A stretch of DNA of 64,000 bases, taken from assembly GCA_040112665.1 (NCBI GenBank), contig CP157796.1, forward strand, positions 1,862,813 through 1,926,812. Reading direction: 5' to 3'. The DNA comes from Oceanicaulis sp. (GTDB lineage Bacteria > Pseudomonadota > Alphaproteobacteria > Caulobacterales > Maricaulaceae). Positions 25,891 to 33,838 of the stretch are shown piece by piece (the first letter of the stretch is position 1; the number at the start of each line of letters is the position of its first letter). A program made the position numbers and the translations under genes. The notes beneath the pieces were generated by a model. The model did no database searches. It was not told where the DNA came from and saw only the letters and a program-made list of their open reading frames with translations.

Positions 25891-26339
25891 CTGACCACTA
25901 CCAGGCTCAGCCATTTCGCGGCCAGCGCCGGGGTGTCGTGCCCCTCGATCTCGACCTCGACGTCCTGGGTCAGCTGGAACTGGCTGGGCTTTCTTTCGGT
26001 CACGTCGGCGAGGGTGAACTTGCCGCGCAGCTTCGCGCCCACCCGGACGGGGGACAGGAAGCGGACCTTGTCGAAGCCGTAATTGATCCCGATCGCCTTC
26101 TCGGGGAAGGGCGGAAGGGCGTCCTCGGCGAACTTCGACAGCATGGACAGGGTCAGGAAGCCGTGCGCGATCGGTCCGCCGAACGGCGTCTCGCGTTTCG
26201 CCCGCTCGGGGTCGACATGGATGAACTGGTGATCGAGCGTGACGTCCGCAAAGGCGTTCACGCGCGGCTGGTCGACGGCGAACCACTCAGACGCATGGGT
26301 CTGACCGATCCGCTCCCTAAAAAGATCGATGGCGCTCAT
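25887..26339 (-). CDS. MaoC-family (R)-enoyl-CoA hydratase-like protein
   Basis: A 150-residue hot-dog fold protein. The MaoC signature is clear: FADVTLDHQFIHVDPERAKR with the catalytic Asp/His pair (D-x4-H), then PFGGPIAHGFLTLSMLSKFA. Family members hydrate trans-2-enoyl-CoA or act on related thioesters. ATG 26339 is preferred over an in-frame GTG at 26354, though neither has a strong ribosome site. It is the last gene of a tenA-CBU_0592-maoC set. Confidence 0.88.
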   Translation of the reverse strand: MSAIDLFRERIGQTHASEWFAVDQPRVNAFADVTLDHQFIHVDPERAKRETPFGGPIAHGFLTLSMLSKFAEDALPPFPEKAIGINYGFDKVRFLSPVRVGAKLRGKFTLADVTERKPSQFQLTQDVEVEIEGHDTPALAAKWLSLVVVS

Positions 26340-26372
26340 GGGTGTGAACTTCACCGTCCGGCGCGGCTAACG

Positions 26373-26633
26373 TCAAGCCGGATCGGAACTTTTCCACCGC
26401 CGCCAGGCGAGCTTGCCCAGACCGAACAGTGAAATCGCCAGCCAGAAGATCTCGATCACGAAGCTCGCCAGATTGAACGTCACCATCAGCGAGATGATCA
26501 GAAGGCAGGCCCCGACCGTGTTCAGAAGCAGATAGGCGAGCGTGTCTCCGCGCACCTTTTCGATCTGCAGGAGGAAATAGGCGAGCAGGATGCACGCCAC
26601 GCCTGCTAGGCCGATGAAATCGGTGATCAGCAT
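26373..26633 (-). CDS. CBU_0592-family small membrane protein
   Basis: An 86-residue protein with three hydrophobic helices: MLITDFIGLAGVACILLAYF, TLAYLLLNTVGACLLIISLM and LASFVIEIFWLAISLFGLGK. This matches the CBU_0592 family of integral membrane proteins with unknown function. It overlaps the tenA stop by 7 bp, so it is translationally coupled. Confidence 0.8.
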   Translation of the reverse strand: MLITDFIGLAGVACILLAYFLLQIEKVRGDTLAYLLLNTVGACLLIISLMVTFNLASFVIEIFWLAISLFGLGKLAWRRWKSSDPA

Positions 26634-27304
26634 GCCGGTTTCACCGCCCAGTCCTCGCGCCGCCAGGCCGCGTCCCAGAACATGTATTCGTATTGCGAGC
26701 AGCGCAGGAAGGCTTCGTGCATGCGCGCCCGCTCGGCCTGCCCGGCCGCTTCGGCCGCCCGGTCGGTGATGTCGATCACGGCCCTTGTGGCCGCTTCGAA
26801 ATCAGCGTCGGCGTAGGTGTCGATCCAGGCGCGGTAGGGATTGTCGTTGGCGGCCTGTTTGTGGATGCGCGTGCCGACGTCCTGATAGATCCAGAAACAC
26901 GGCAGGATCGCCGCAGCGAGCTCGGCGAAGCTTCCCGTCGCGGCGACGCCCAGAAGATAGCTCGTATAGGCGAGACAGGTCGGCGAGGGCTCGGCTTTGG
27001 CGGCCGCCTCGGGGTCGATGCCGAACTGTTTGAAATAGGTCTCGTGCAGGATGCGCTCGACCTCGATCGCGCCGGTCGCAGATCCGCAGAACGTCATCAG
27101 CGCGTCGCCGTCGGGCGCCTTCGCCCCGCAGATCGCCAGCGCTTTGGCGTACTGGGCGAGATAGAGGCTGTCCTGGACGACATATCCTGCGAACACGCCG
27201 GAATCGAGCGTGCCGTCCGCAAGCCGGACGTTGAAATCCATGTCGTAGATCGCCTGCCGGATCGGGGCGATGCGCGCCCAGGCCTCGTCGGTGAAGCTCG
27301 CCAT
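26627..27304 (-). CDS. tenA: TenA-family thiaminase / aminopyrimidine aminohydrolase
   Basis: A 225-residue all-helical TenA. Conserved parts: FAGYVVQDSLYLAQYAKALA, EVERILHETYFKQFGI, and ILPCFWIYQDVG containing the catalytic Cys. The C-terminal YEYMFWDAAWRREDW contains the conserved Glu region. TenA salvages the aminopyrimidine part of thiamin. No TPP riboswitch was seen in the 136-base gap upstream, which it shares with the divergent Tricorn-like gene. Confidence 0.93.
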   Translation of the reverse strand: MASFTDEAWARIAPIRQAIYDMDFNVRLADGTLDSGVFAGYVVQDSLYLAQYAKALAICGAKAPDGDALMTFCGSATGAIEVERILHETYFKQFGIDPEAAAKAEPSPTCLAYTSYLLGVAATGSFAELAAAILPCFWIYQDVGTRIHKQAANDNPYRAWIDTYADADFEAATRAVIDITDRAAEAAGQAERARMHEAFLRCSQYEYMFWDAAWRREDWAVKPAC

Positions 27305-27440
27305 GATCGGTCCTTTCTGTCGCCGGGGCCGGACTTAAGCCCGCACGCAGGCGCGCTCAAGCTCTCCTGACCGTAACTTGGCCGAGCCCGGCGGCTCTGG
27401 CAGGGTGGTCGCAATTATCGAATCCATCAGGGGGCACGCC

Positions 27441-30400
27441 ATGATCAGGATCGCCGCCGGCGCTTTCGCCGCGCTCGTCACCGTTTCAGCCGCGAGCGCG
27501 CAGACCGCGCCGGAAACCTGGCTCCGCCAGCCTGCGGTCAGTCCGGACGGGTCTGAAATCCTGTTCACCGCCTGGGGCGATGTCTGGCGCGTCTCGGCGC
27601 GGGGCGGTGTGGCGAGCCCGGTCACGGTGGACGACGCCTGGGACGGCCATCCGGTCTGGTCGCGCGACGGGTCGAAGGTCGCGTTCGCGTCCGACCGGTT
27701 CGGCGATCTGGACGTGTTCGTGATGAACGCGGACGGCTCGGGCCTCGCCCGGCTGACCCACCACTCCGCCGACGACCGGCCGAGCGACTTCACGCCTGAC
27801 GGCTTGGCGGTGCTGTTCAGCTCGGCGCGGACGGACTCGGCGAGTTCGAGCTATTTCCCGACCGGCGCGCTGCCCGAGCTCTATCAGGTCTCGGTGCAAG
27901 GCGGCCGGCCGGTCATGGTCTCGACCGCGCCCATGGAGCAGGCCCGGTTCAGCCCGGACGGCACGCGCATCGCCTATCGCGAGGAGAAGGCCTACGAGGA
28001 CGAGCTGCGCCAGCGCGACGTCTCCAGCTTCGCCCGCGACGTCTGGATCATGGACCTCGCCACCGGCGAGCATGAACAGGTCACCGACAACGCCGGCGGC
28101 GATCACGCCCCGGCCTGGGACGGGAACGACGCGCTGTTCCTGCTGTCCGAGGTGGACGGCGACACCTTCAACGCCTGGCGGCTCGATCTTGCGACCGGCC
28201 AGCGCGAGCGGATGTCCGATCACGGCCCCCAGCCGGCCCGAGAGCTGAGCGCCTCTGACGACGGCCTGGTGGTCTACTCCCAGCACGGTGATCTCTACAC
28301 GGTGCGCCGGGGCGAGGACCCGAGGCGGATCAGCGTGCGCTTCCCGGCCATGCCGCTGCGCGACGCGCCGCAGCCTTTCCCGGTCGCGGGCCGGATCAGC
28401 GATTTCGCGGTCAGCCCGGACGGCAAGGAGATCGCCTTCATCGCCCGCGGCGAGGTGTTCGTCACGTCGGCGGACTTCTCCACCACGGTGCGGATCACCG
28501 ACACGCCTGAGCAGGAACGCTCGGTGGACTTTCACCCCGAAGGCCGGGCGATCGTCAACGCCGGCAATCGCGACGGCGCCTGGTCGCTCTACGAGACCCG
28601 GCTGACCGACCAGAACGAGCCGCGCTTCTCCGCCGCCACCCGGCTCGAAGAGCGCTTGATCTACACCGCCCCGGACGGGGAGGCCTTCCAGCCGCTCTAC
28701 AGCCCGGACGGTGAGAAGATCGCCTTCATCGAGAACCGCGACGCGGTCGCGGTGATCAACCGCAACGGCTCGAACCGCCGCGTGCTGTTCGGCCCGGAGC
28801 TGAACTATTCCTACTCCGACGGGGACATCAGCTTCGACTGGTCGCCGGATTCCAGCTGGGTGACCGCGAGCTATATCGCGGGCAGCTATTTCTACGGCGA
28901 TATCGGGATCGCGCCGGCGGACGGTTCGGCCGAGCCGCGCAACATCTCGATTTCCGGCTATGGCGATTTCGCCCCGATCTGGCATCCCAGCGGGGAGGCG
29001 ATCATGTGGGTCTCCGACCGCTATGGCGAGCGCTCGCACGGCTCCTGGGGGTCGGAAGTCGACGTGGTCGCGACCTTCCTGACGCAAGCCGCCTGGGACC
29101 GGTTCAACCTCACCGAGGACGAACGCGCCCTGCTTGAAGAGATCGAGGCCGAAGAAAACGGAGACGAGGGCGAGGAAGAGACCGAGCGCACCGGCGGGCT
29201 GTTCGATTTCTTCACCTGGATCGAAGCCTGGATGGAGGAAGATCTCGAGATCGAGTTCGACCGGGTGGAAGACCGCACGGTGCGCCTGACCATGCACTCC
29301 TCCGCGCTGGCCGATGCGGCCTGGAGCGAGGATTACGGCAAGCTCTACTATCTCAGCCGGTTCGAGGGCGGGTTCGACCTGTGGGTCCAGGATCTGTTCA
29401 AGGACGAGACCAAGAAGCTCGCGAGCCTGGGCGCGCGCTCGGCCTCGATCGAACTGGTCGACGACTCCACGGCGATCCTTCTGGTGGACGGCTCGCTTCG
29501 CAAGGTGACCTTGTCCAGCGGCGCGGTCGAACCGATCCAGGTGTCCGGCGAAATGACCCTGCGCGCGGACGCCGAGCGGGAGTATTTCTTCGAGCATGTC
29601 TGGCGGCAGGTCGAAGACAAGTTCTACGACCCCGGCTTCCACGGGCTCGATTGGGAGGCCACGCGCGCGGTCTACGCGCCCAAGGTCGGCGCGGTGGCGA
29701 ACAATCGCGACTTCGCGGTCCTGATGAGCGAGATGCTGGGCGAGCTGAACGCCAGCCATACCGGCATGCGCTATCGCTCCGGCGACGGGGACGACGACAA
29801 CACCGCCGCTCTGGGCGCGATCTTCGACATGAGCGCGGACGGGCCGGGGCTGGTGATCTCCGAAGTGCTCGCCGGCGGCCCGCTCGACCGCGAAGGGCTG
29901 AACATCGCGCCGGGCACGCGGATCACCGCAATCTCCGGCGTGACGCTGGACGAGACCACCAACCCGTTCAGCCTTCTGAACCGCAAGGCCGGCGAGCGCA
30001 TCCGCATGACGGTGCGCGGGCCCGGCGCGCTGGATCGCCCGCGCGACGTGATCGTGCGCACCTATTCGCGCGGCGCGGAGAACGAGGCGCTCTATGAGCG
30101 CTGGATCGACCGCAGGCGCGCCATCGTCGAGGAAGCGTCGGACGGCCGGCTGGGCTATGTGCATATCCGCTCGATGAACGACACCGGCTACCGGCAGATC
30201 TATTCCGAGCTGATGGGCCGGAACTTCCACAAGGAAGCGGTCGTCATCGACACCCGCTTCAACGGCGGGGGCTGGCTGCACGACGATCTTCTGGTGCTGC
30301 TGACCGGCGAGGCGTACTTCAATCTGCGCGCCCGCGACCGGATCATTCCCGGCGCGCCGGAGGAACGCTGGACCAAGCCCAGCGCGGTCGTGATGAACGA

Positions 30401-30701
30401 GGGCAATTACTCCAACGCTCACATGTTCCCGTGGATCTACAAGATGTTCGAGGTCGGCCCGCTGGTCGGCATGCCGGTGCCCGGCACGGGTACGGCGGTG
30501 TGGTGGGAAACGCTGATGAGCGGAGATCTGGTCTTCGGCATCCCGCAGCTGCCCGTGCTCGATCCCGACAACCAGCCGGTCGAGAACCAGACCCTGATGC
30601 CCGACATCATGGTCGACAACCCGCCTGAAGCGGCGACCGAGGGCGAGGACCTGCCGCTGCTCGCCGCGGTGGAGGTCCTGCTCGAAGGGCTGGAGGAGTA
30701 G
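27441..30701 (+). CDS. Tricorn-like S41 family protease, exported
   Basis: A 1086-residue protein with a signal peptide (MIRIAAGAFAALVTVSAASA). Two beta-propeller regions of WD40/PD40 repeats follow (about residues 30-690; repeated FSPDGT, SPDGKEIAF and YSPDGEKIAF motifs). An acidic insert lies around residue 575 (EEIEAEENGDEGEEE). Next come the C1 domain, a PDZ domain (VISEVLAGGPLDREGLNIAP) and the S41 core with DTRFNGGGWLHDD. The nucleophile is probably Ser near residue 991 in NEGNYSNAHM, aligned with tricorn NEYAGSDGD. It likely degrades peptides in the periplasm. ATG 27441 follows an AGGGGG site. Confidence 0.92.
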   Translation: MIRIAAGAFAALVTVSAASAQTAPETWLRQPAVSPDGSEILFTAWGDVWRVSARGGVASPVTVDDAWDGHPVWSRDGSKVAFASDRFGDLDVFVMNADGSGLARLTHHSADDRPSDFTPDGLAVLFSSARTDSASSSYFPTGALPELYQVSVQGGRPVMVSTAPMEQARFSPDGTRIAYREEKAYEDELRQRDVSSFARDVWIMDLATGEHEQVTDNAGGDHAPAWDGNDALFLLSEVDGDTFNAWRLDLATGQRERMSDHGPQPARELSASDDGLVVYSQHGDLYTVRRGEDPRRISVRFPAMPLRDAPQPFPVAGRISDFAVSPDGKEIAFIARGEVFVTSADFSTTVRITDTPEQERSVDFHPEGRAIVNAGNRDGAWSLYETRLTDQNEPRFSAATRLEERLIYTAPDGEAFQPLYSPDGEKIAFIENRDAVAVINRNGSNRRVLFGPELNYSYSDGDISFDWSPDSSWVTASYIAGSYFYGDIGIAPADGSAEPRNISISGYGDFAPIWHPSGEAIMWVSDRYGERSHGSWGSEVDVVATFLTQAAWDRFNLTEDERALLEEIEAEENGDEGEEETERTGGLFDFFTWIEAWMEEDLEIEFDRVEDRTVRLTMHSSALADAAWSEDYGKLYYLSRFEGGFDLWVQDLFKDETKKLASLGARSASIELVDDSTAILLVDGSLRKVTLSSGAVEPIQVSGEMTLRADAEREYFFEHVWRQVEDKFYDPGFHGLDWEATRAVYAPKVGAVANNRDFAVLMSEMLGELNASHTGMRYRSGDGDDDNTAALGAIFDMSADGPGLVISEVLAGGPLDREGLNIAPGTRITAISGVTLDETTNPFSLLNRKAGERIRMTVRGPGALDRPRDVIVRTYSRGAENEALYERWIDRRRAIVEEASDGRLGYVHIRSMNDTGYRQIYSELMGRNFHKEAVVIDTRFNGGGWLHDDLLVLLTGEAYFNLRARDRIIPGAPEERWTKPSAVVMNEGNYSNAHMFPWIYKMFEVGPLVGMPVPGTGTAVWWETLMSGDLVFGIPQLPVLDPDNQPVENQTLMPDIMVDNPPEAATEGEDLPLLAAVEVLLEGLEE

Positions 30702-30704
30702 CGC

Positions 30705-32648
30705 TCACGCGGCCAGGGCGGCGCGGATCTGATTGACCGCGCCGCCTGCGGCCAGCCGTTCGCGTTCGCGGTCTGACAGATCGAGCCGGCAGGTGATCGT
30801 CTCATCGCCAAGGGCGACCTCGATCTCCTCAGCGGTCTTCACCGCTTCTTCCAGGCCTTCGATCGAGAGCGCCGCGCCGGTCCGGGCGGCTTCGTAATCG
30901 TCTTCGCTCGCGAAGATGAGCGGAACGATCCCGAAATTGATCAGGTTCTGGCGGTGGATCCGCGCGAAGCTTTTCGCGATCACGCACCTGAGGCCCAGAT
31001 GGCGCGGGGCGAGGGCGGCGTGCTCGCGCGAGCTGCCCTGGCCGTAATTCTCCCCGGCGATCACGGCATGGCCGTCGAAGTCCTCGCTCAGCGCGCGGGC
31101 GTTCTCGACATAGGTGTCGTCGACGCGGATGAAGGAGAACTCCGCGATCTTCCCTATGTTCGAGCGCAGGGGCAGAACCTCCGCGCCGCCGGGCAGGATC
31201 TCGTCGGTGGAGACGTCGTCGCCGGCCTTGATCAGCACGCAGAGCTTCAGCGCATCGGGCAGGGCGTCGAGCTCGGGCATCTCGCCGACATTCGCGCCCT
31301 TGACCAGCTCGACCTCGCGCGCCTCGTCCTCGGGCAGAGGCGCGCGCATCATGTCGATGCGCACCGGCTGGTCGGCCTCGGCGATCTTCGGGATGGGCGC
31401 GCATGAGCACGGATCGGTGATCTTTCCGGTCAGCGCGCTGGCCGCCGCGGTTTCCGGGCTGCACAGATAGACGCTGTCCTCTTCGGTGCCCGACCGGCCG
31501 GGGAAGTTGCGCGGCGTGGTCCTCAGGGAGATCGTGCCGCTGGCGGGCGCCTGGCCCATGCCGATGCAGCCGTTGCAGCCGGTCTGGTGGAGCCGCGCCC
31601 CGGCCTCCAGAAGCGCGCCCAGCCAGTCGTCGCGCAGCAGCGTCATCAGGATCTGCCGGCTGGTGGGGTTGATGTCGAGACTCACCCCCGGCGCAGCCTG
31701 CGCGCCGTCCAGCATGGCGGCGGCGACGGCGAAATCGCGATAGCCGGGATTGGCGCTCGAGCCGATATAGGCCTGCCCGATCGGCTCGCCTTCAAGCTCG
31801 CTGACCCTCACGACATTGCCCGGGCTGACGGGTTTGGCGATCAGCGGGACGAGCTCTGACAGATCGATCGTGTCGGTCTCGTCGTAAGCGCAGCCCTCGT
31901 CGGCGGACCATTCCTCGAAGGCGTCGCCGCGGCCTTGCGCCTTGAGGAAGCTGCGCACCGCGGCGTCGGCGGGAAACACGCTCGTCGTCGCGCCGAGCTC
32001 TGCGCCCATATTCGCGATGACGTGCCGGTCCATGGCGCTGAGACATTTCAGCCCGTCGCCGTGATACTCGACGATTTTGCCCACGCCGCCGCGCACGCCG
32101 TGACGGCGCAGCATTTCAAGGATCACGTCCTTGGCGCTGACGCCCTCGGGCAGCTCGCCGGTGAGTTCGACGCCGAGGATTTCGGGCATCTTCGTGCGGA
32201 AGGGTTCGCCGGCCATGGCGGCGGCGACGTCCACCCCGCCCGCTCCGATCGCCAGCATGCCCAGAGATCCGGCCGCGCAGGTATGGCTGTCGGAGCCCAG
32301 AAGCGTCGCGCCGGGCCGGCCGAAGCGCTCCATATGGACCGGATGGCTGACCCCCGTCCCCGGCGGGGCGTACCACAGCCCGAACCGCTCCGCGGCGCTT
32401 TTCAGAAAGGCGTGATCGTCGGGGTTCTTGTGGTCGGCCTGGATGAGATTGTGGTCGACATACTGGGCGCTCACCTCGGTCTTCACCCGGTCGAGATCCA
32501 TCGCTTCCAGAGCGAGCATGACAAGGGTGCCGGTCGCGTCCTGGGTCAGGGTCTGGTCGATCTGAAGCGCGATCGGACCCCCGCGCTCCAGCGATCCGTC
32601 CACGAGGTGGGCCTCGATCAGTTTCTCGGCGAGGGTGAGGGCGGCCAT
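30705..32648 (-). CDS. aconitate hydratase-like protein, atypical cluster ligands
   Basis: A 647-residue aconitase superfamily protein of the shorter, bacterial putative type. It isomerises citrate/isocitrate or a related substrate. Seen: LLGSDSHTCAAGSLGMLAIG, DINPTSRQILM, TGCNGCIGMGQAP (two cluster Cys near residues 357-360), LRTTPRNFPGRSGT and the swivel domain GENYGQGSSREHAALAPRHL. The usual GSCTN motif reads GSSANPG near residue 295, so one canonical Cys ligand is missing. A new Cys appears in YLCSPETAA near residue 394. Ends 3 bp from the convergent Tricorn-like gene. Confidence 0.9.
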   Translation of the reverse strand: MAALTLAEKLIEAHLVDGSLERGGPIALQIDQTLTQDATGTLVMLALEAMDLDRVKTEVSAQYVDHNLIQADHKNPDDHAFLKSAAERFGLWYAPPGTGVSHPVHMERFGRPGATLLGSDSHTCAAGSLGMLAIGAGGVDVAAAMAGEPFRTKMPEILGVELTGELPEGVSAKDVILEMLRRHGVRGGVGKIVEYHGDGLKCLSAMDRHVIANMGAELGATTSVFPADAAVRSFLKAQGRGDAFEEWSADEGCAYDETDTIDLSELVPLIAKPVSPGNVVRVSELEGEPIGQAYIGSSANPGYRDFAVAAAMLDGAQAAPGVSLDINPTSRQILMTLLRDDWLGALLEAGARLHQTGCNGCIGMGQAPASGTISLRTTPRNFPGRSGTEEDSVYLCSPETAAASALTGKITDPCSCAPIPKIAEADQPVRIDMMRAPLPEDEAREVELVKGANVGEMPELDALPDALKLCVLIKAGDDVSTDEILPGGAEVLPLRSNIGKIAEFSFIRVDDTYVENARALSEDFDGHAVIAGENYGQGSSREHAALAPRHLGLRCVIAKSFARIHRQNLINFGIVPLIFASEDDYEAARTGAALSIEGLEEAVKTAEEIEVALGDETITCRLDLSDRERERLAAGGAVNQIRAALAA

Positions 32649-32663
32649 GGCGGCGCTCCGGCG

Positions 32664-32734
32664 GCGAAAGGGGGCTTTCGCTCAACCGGGGCGCGGCGGG
32701 GGAGGTTCCTCGCCGACGCACGCGGGCGTCGGCG
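32664..32734 (-). other. structured 5' leader of the aconitase gene
   Basis: Two stem-loops lie just upstream of the aconitase start on the minus strand. One is GCGAAAG/CTTTCGC (32664-32670 with 32675-32681). The other is a 9-bp stem CGCCGACGC/GCGTCGGCG (32711-32719 with 32726-32734). A regulatory role is possible but not shown. The 233-base gap to the next gene holds no open frame I would support. Confidence 0.35.
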
Positions 32735-32881
32735 GCAACAGGCGCGGCCGGTCTCCCGGCTATTCGCAAGAGGTCCGGGAAGCGCACTAGGTCGAAAGAA
32801 ATCCAGCCGGCGTTTCTTGCATCGCATCGGCTAATGCGACCTAATGAAGTCGGTGCAAACACGGCAGTGGGGGTGGTGACG

Positions 32882-33709
32882 ATGCGTCTGATAGCTTTGC
32901 GAGCACTATTTTTAATTGCGTTATGTCATGCATCCGCAGGATCCACCGCCTTTGCTGACGGCCTCATCATTAGAGGCGCTCAAGGGATGGTGCCCGCCAA
33001 TGGCGGGCTCATCGGTTCGAGAGGCGATTATACGATGATCGTGAGTTCCAATCTGGGTTTCGCCGGATTCGGTACGCGCGAACGGTTCGACAAGCCCTGC
33101 GCCGTCGAACTGATCCGTATCATCGGCCACAACGGCGGATATGGCGGAGGAATCGAGCGGGGAGAATATGGCCGCGTCGAATTAGAAAGGGTGATGATTG
33201 ACGGGCCTTGCAAAGGGCGCCGGCTGACCGGGGGCGCCCAAGAGTGGGTTCCGCTAGCGCGGATCGACGACCCTCAAGGCGCGACCGCGGTCATGCGTGG
33301 CATGTGGGCTTGCACGTCAAGGCTCAGCGGACGGCGTCAGCCTCCATCGATCAAAGGGTATCGGATCGCCGGACCCGTCATTCAGCGCCGGCATGATGTC
33401 CGCTCCGACGAGTATGTCCGTATCGCGTGCCTGGATCAGGAGGGTGTCGACCGCGCCGAGTGGGACTTCGCGTCGTGCGGCGCCGGGACTTTGCCGACCA
33501 CGCTGCACCTGCATTTCGCCGGTGACCGGGCGTCCTCCCGAGCCGACCGCCTCGTCGGGATCGAACTCGGCTGTGCTCCGGCGCGGATCGCGTATGTTTA
33601 TAATGTCGGGCACGGATGGGATGAACTGAACGGCAGAGTTTTCACGTATGACATCCGCCACATCGTCGGACTGGAAAATCCGGTCGGTGCGGGCAGCGAT
33701 AGAAACTAG
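32882..33709 (+). CDS. exported hypothetical protein of lower GC
   Basis: A 275-residue protein with a signal peptide (MRLIALRALFLIALCHASAG, cleavage near STAFA). The mature part is Gly-rich with five Cys, for example DKPCAVELIRIIGHNGGYGG and MWACTSRLSGRRQ. No family is recognised. Codon use is visibly more AT-rich than its neighbours, with many A/T-ending codons. It is flanked by aconitase and the beta-oxidation operon and looks like an acquired single gene. ATG 32882 follows a GGGGGTGG site. Confidence 0.65.
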   Translation: MRLIALRALFLIALCHASAGSTAFADGLIIRGAQGMVPANGGLIGSRGDYTMIVSSNLGFAGFGTRERFDKPCAVELIRIIGHNGGYGGGIERGEYGRVELERVMIDGPCKGRRLTGGAQEWVPLARIDDPQGATAVMRGMWACTSRLSGRRQPPSIKGYRIAGPVIQRRHDVRSDEYVRIACLDQEGVDRAEWDFASCGAGTLPTTLHLHFAGDRASSRADRLVGIELGCAPARIAYVYNVGHGWDELNGRVFTYDIRHIVGLENPVGAGSDRN

Positions 33710-33799
33710 ACGAGCAGTCATCCTCAGACTTGGCGCCATTGACCGTCATCGGCTCGCCTCGGCCATCGCCCGCCCCGGAACCCTCCCTTCTTCGCGCGC

Positions 33800-33821
33800 G
33801 TTCGGATCGGTGTATCCGAAC
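33800..33821 (+). promoter_or_regulatory. perfect palindrome before the beta-oxidation operon
   Basis: GTTCGGAT (33800-33807) and ATCCGAAC (33814-33821) are perfect inverted repeats around a 6-base spacer. They end one base before the GGGAGGGA ribosome site of the FadE-type gene. This is either an operator for a fatty-acid-responsive repressor or a leader hairpin. It does not match the PsrA or E. coli FadR consensus as I know them. Confidence 0.5.
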
Positions 33822-33838
33822 CGGGAGGGAATACGTCC

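Noticed and set aside
27305..27440. Possible TPP riboswitch before tenA
   Set aside because: The gap lacks the conserved CUGAGA and related thi-box sequences on the minus strand.
27486..30422. 978-residue open frame on the minus strand
   Set aside because: It is antisense to the well-supported Tricorn-like protease and has no family-like segments.
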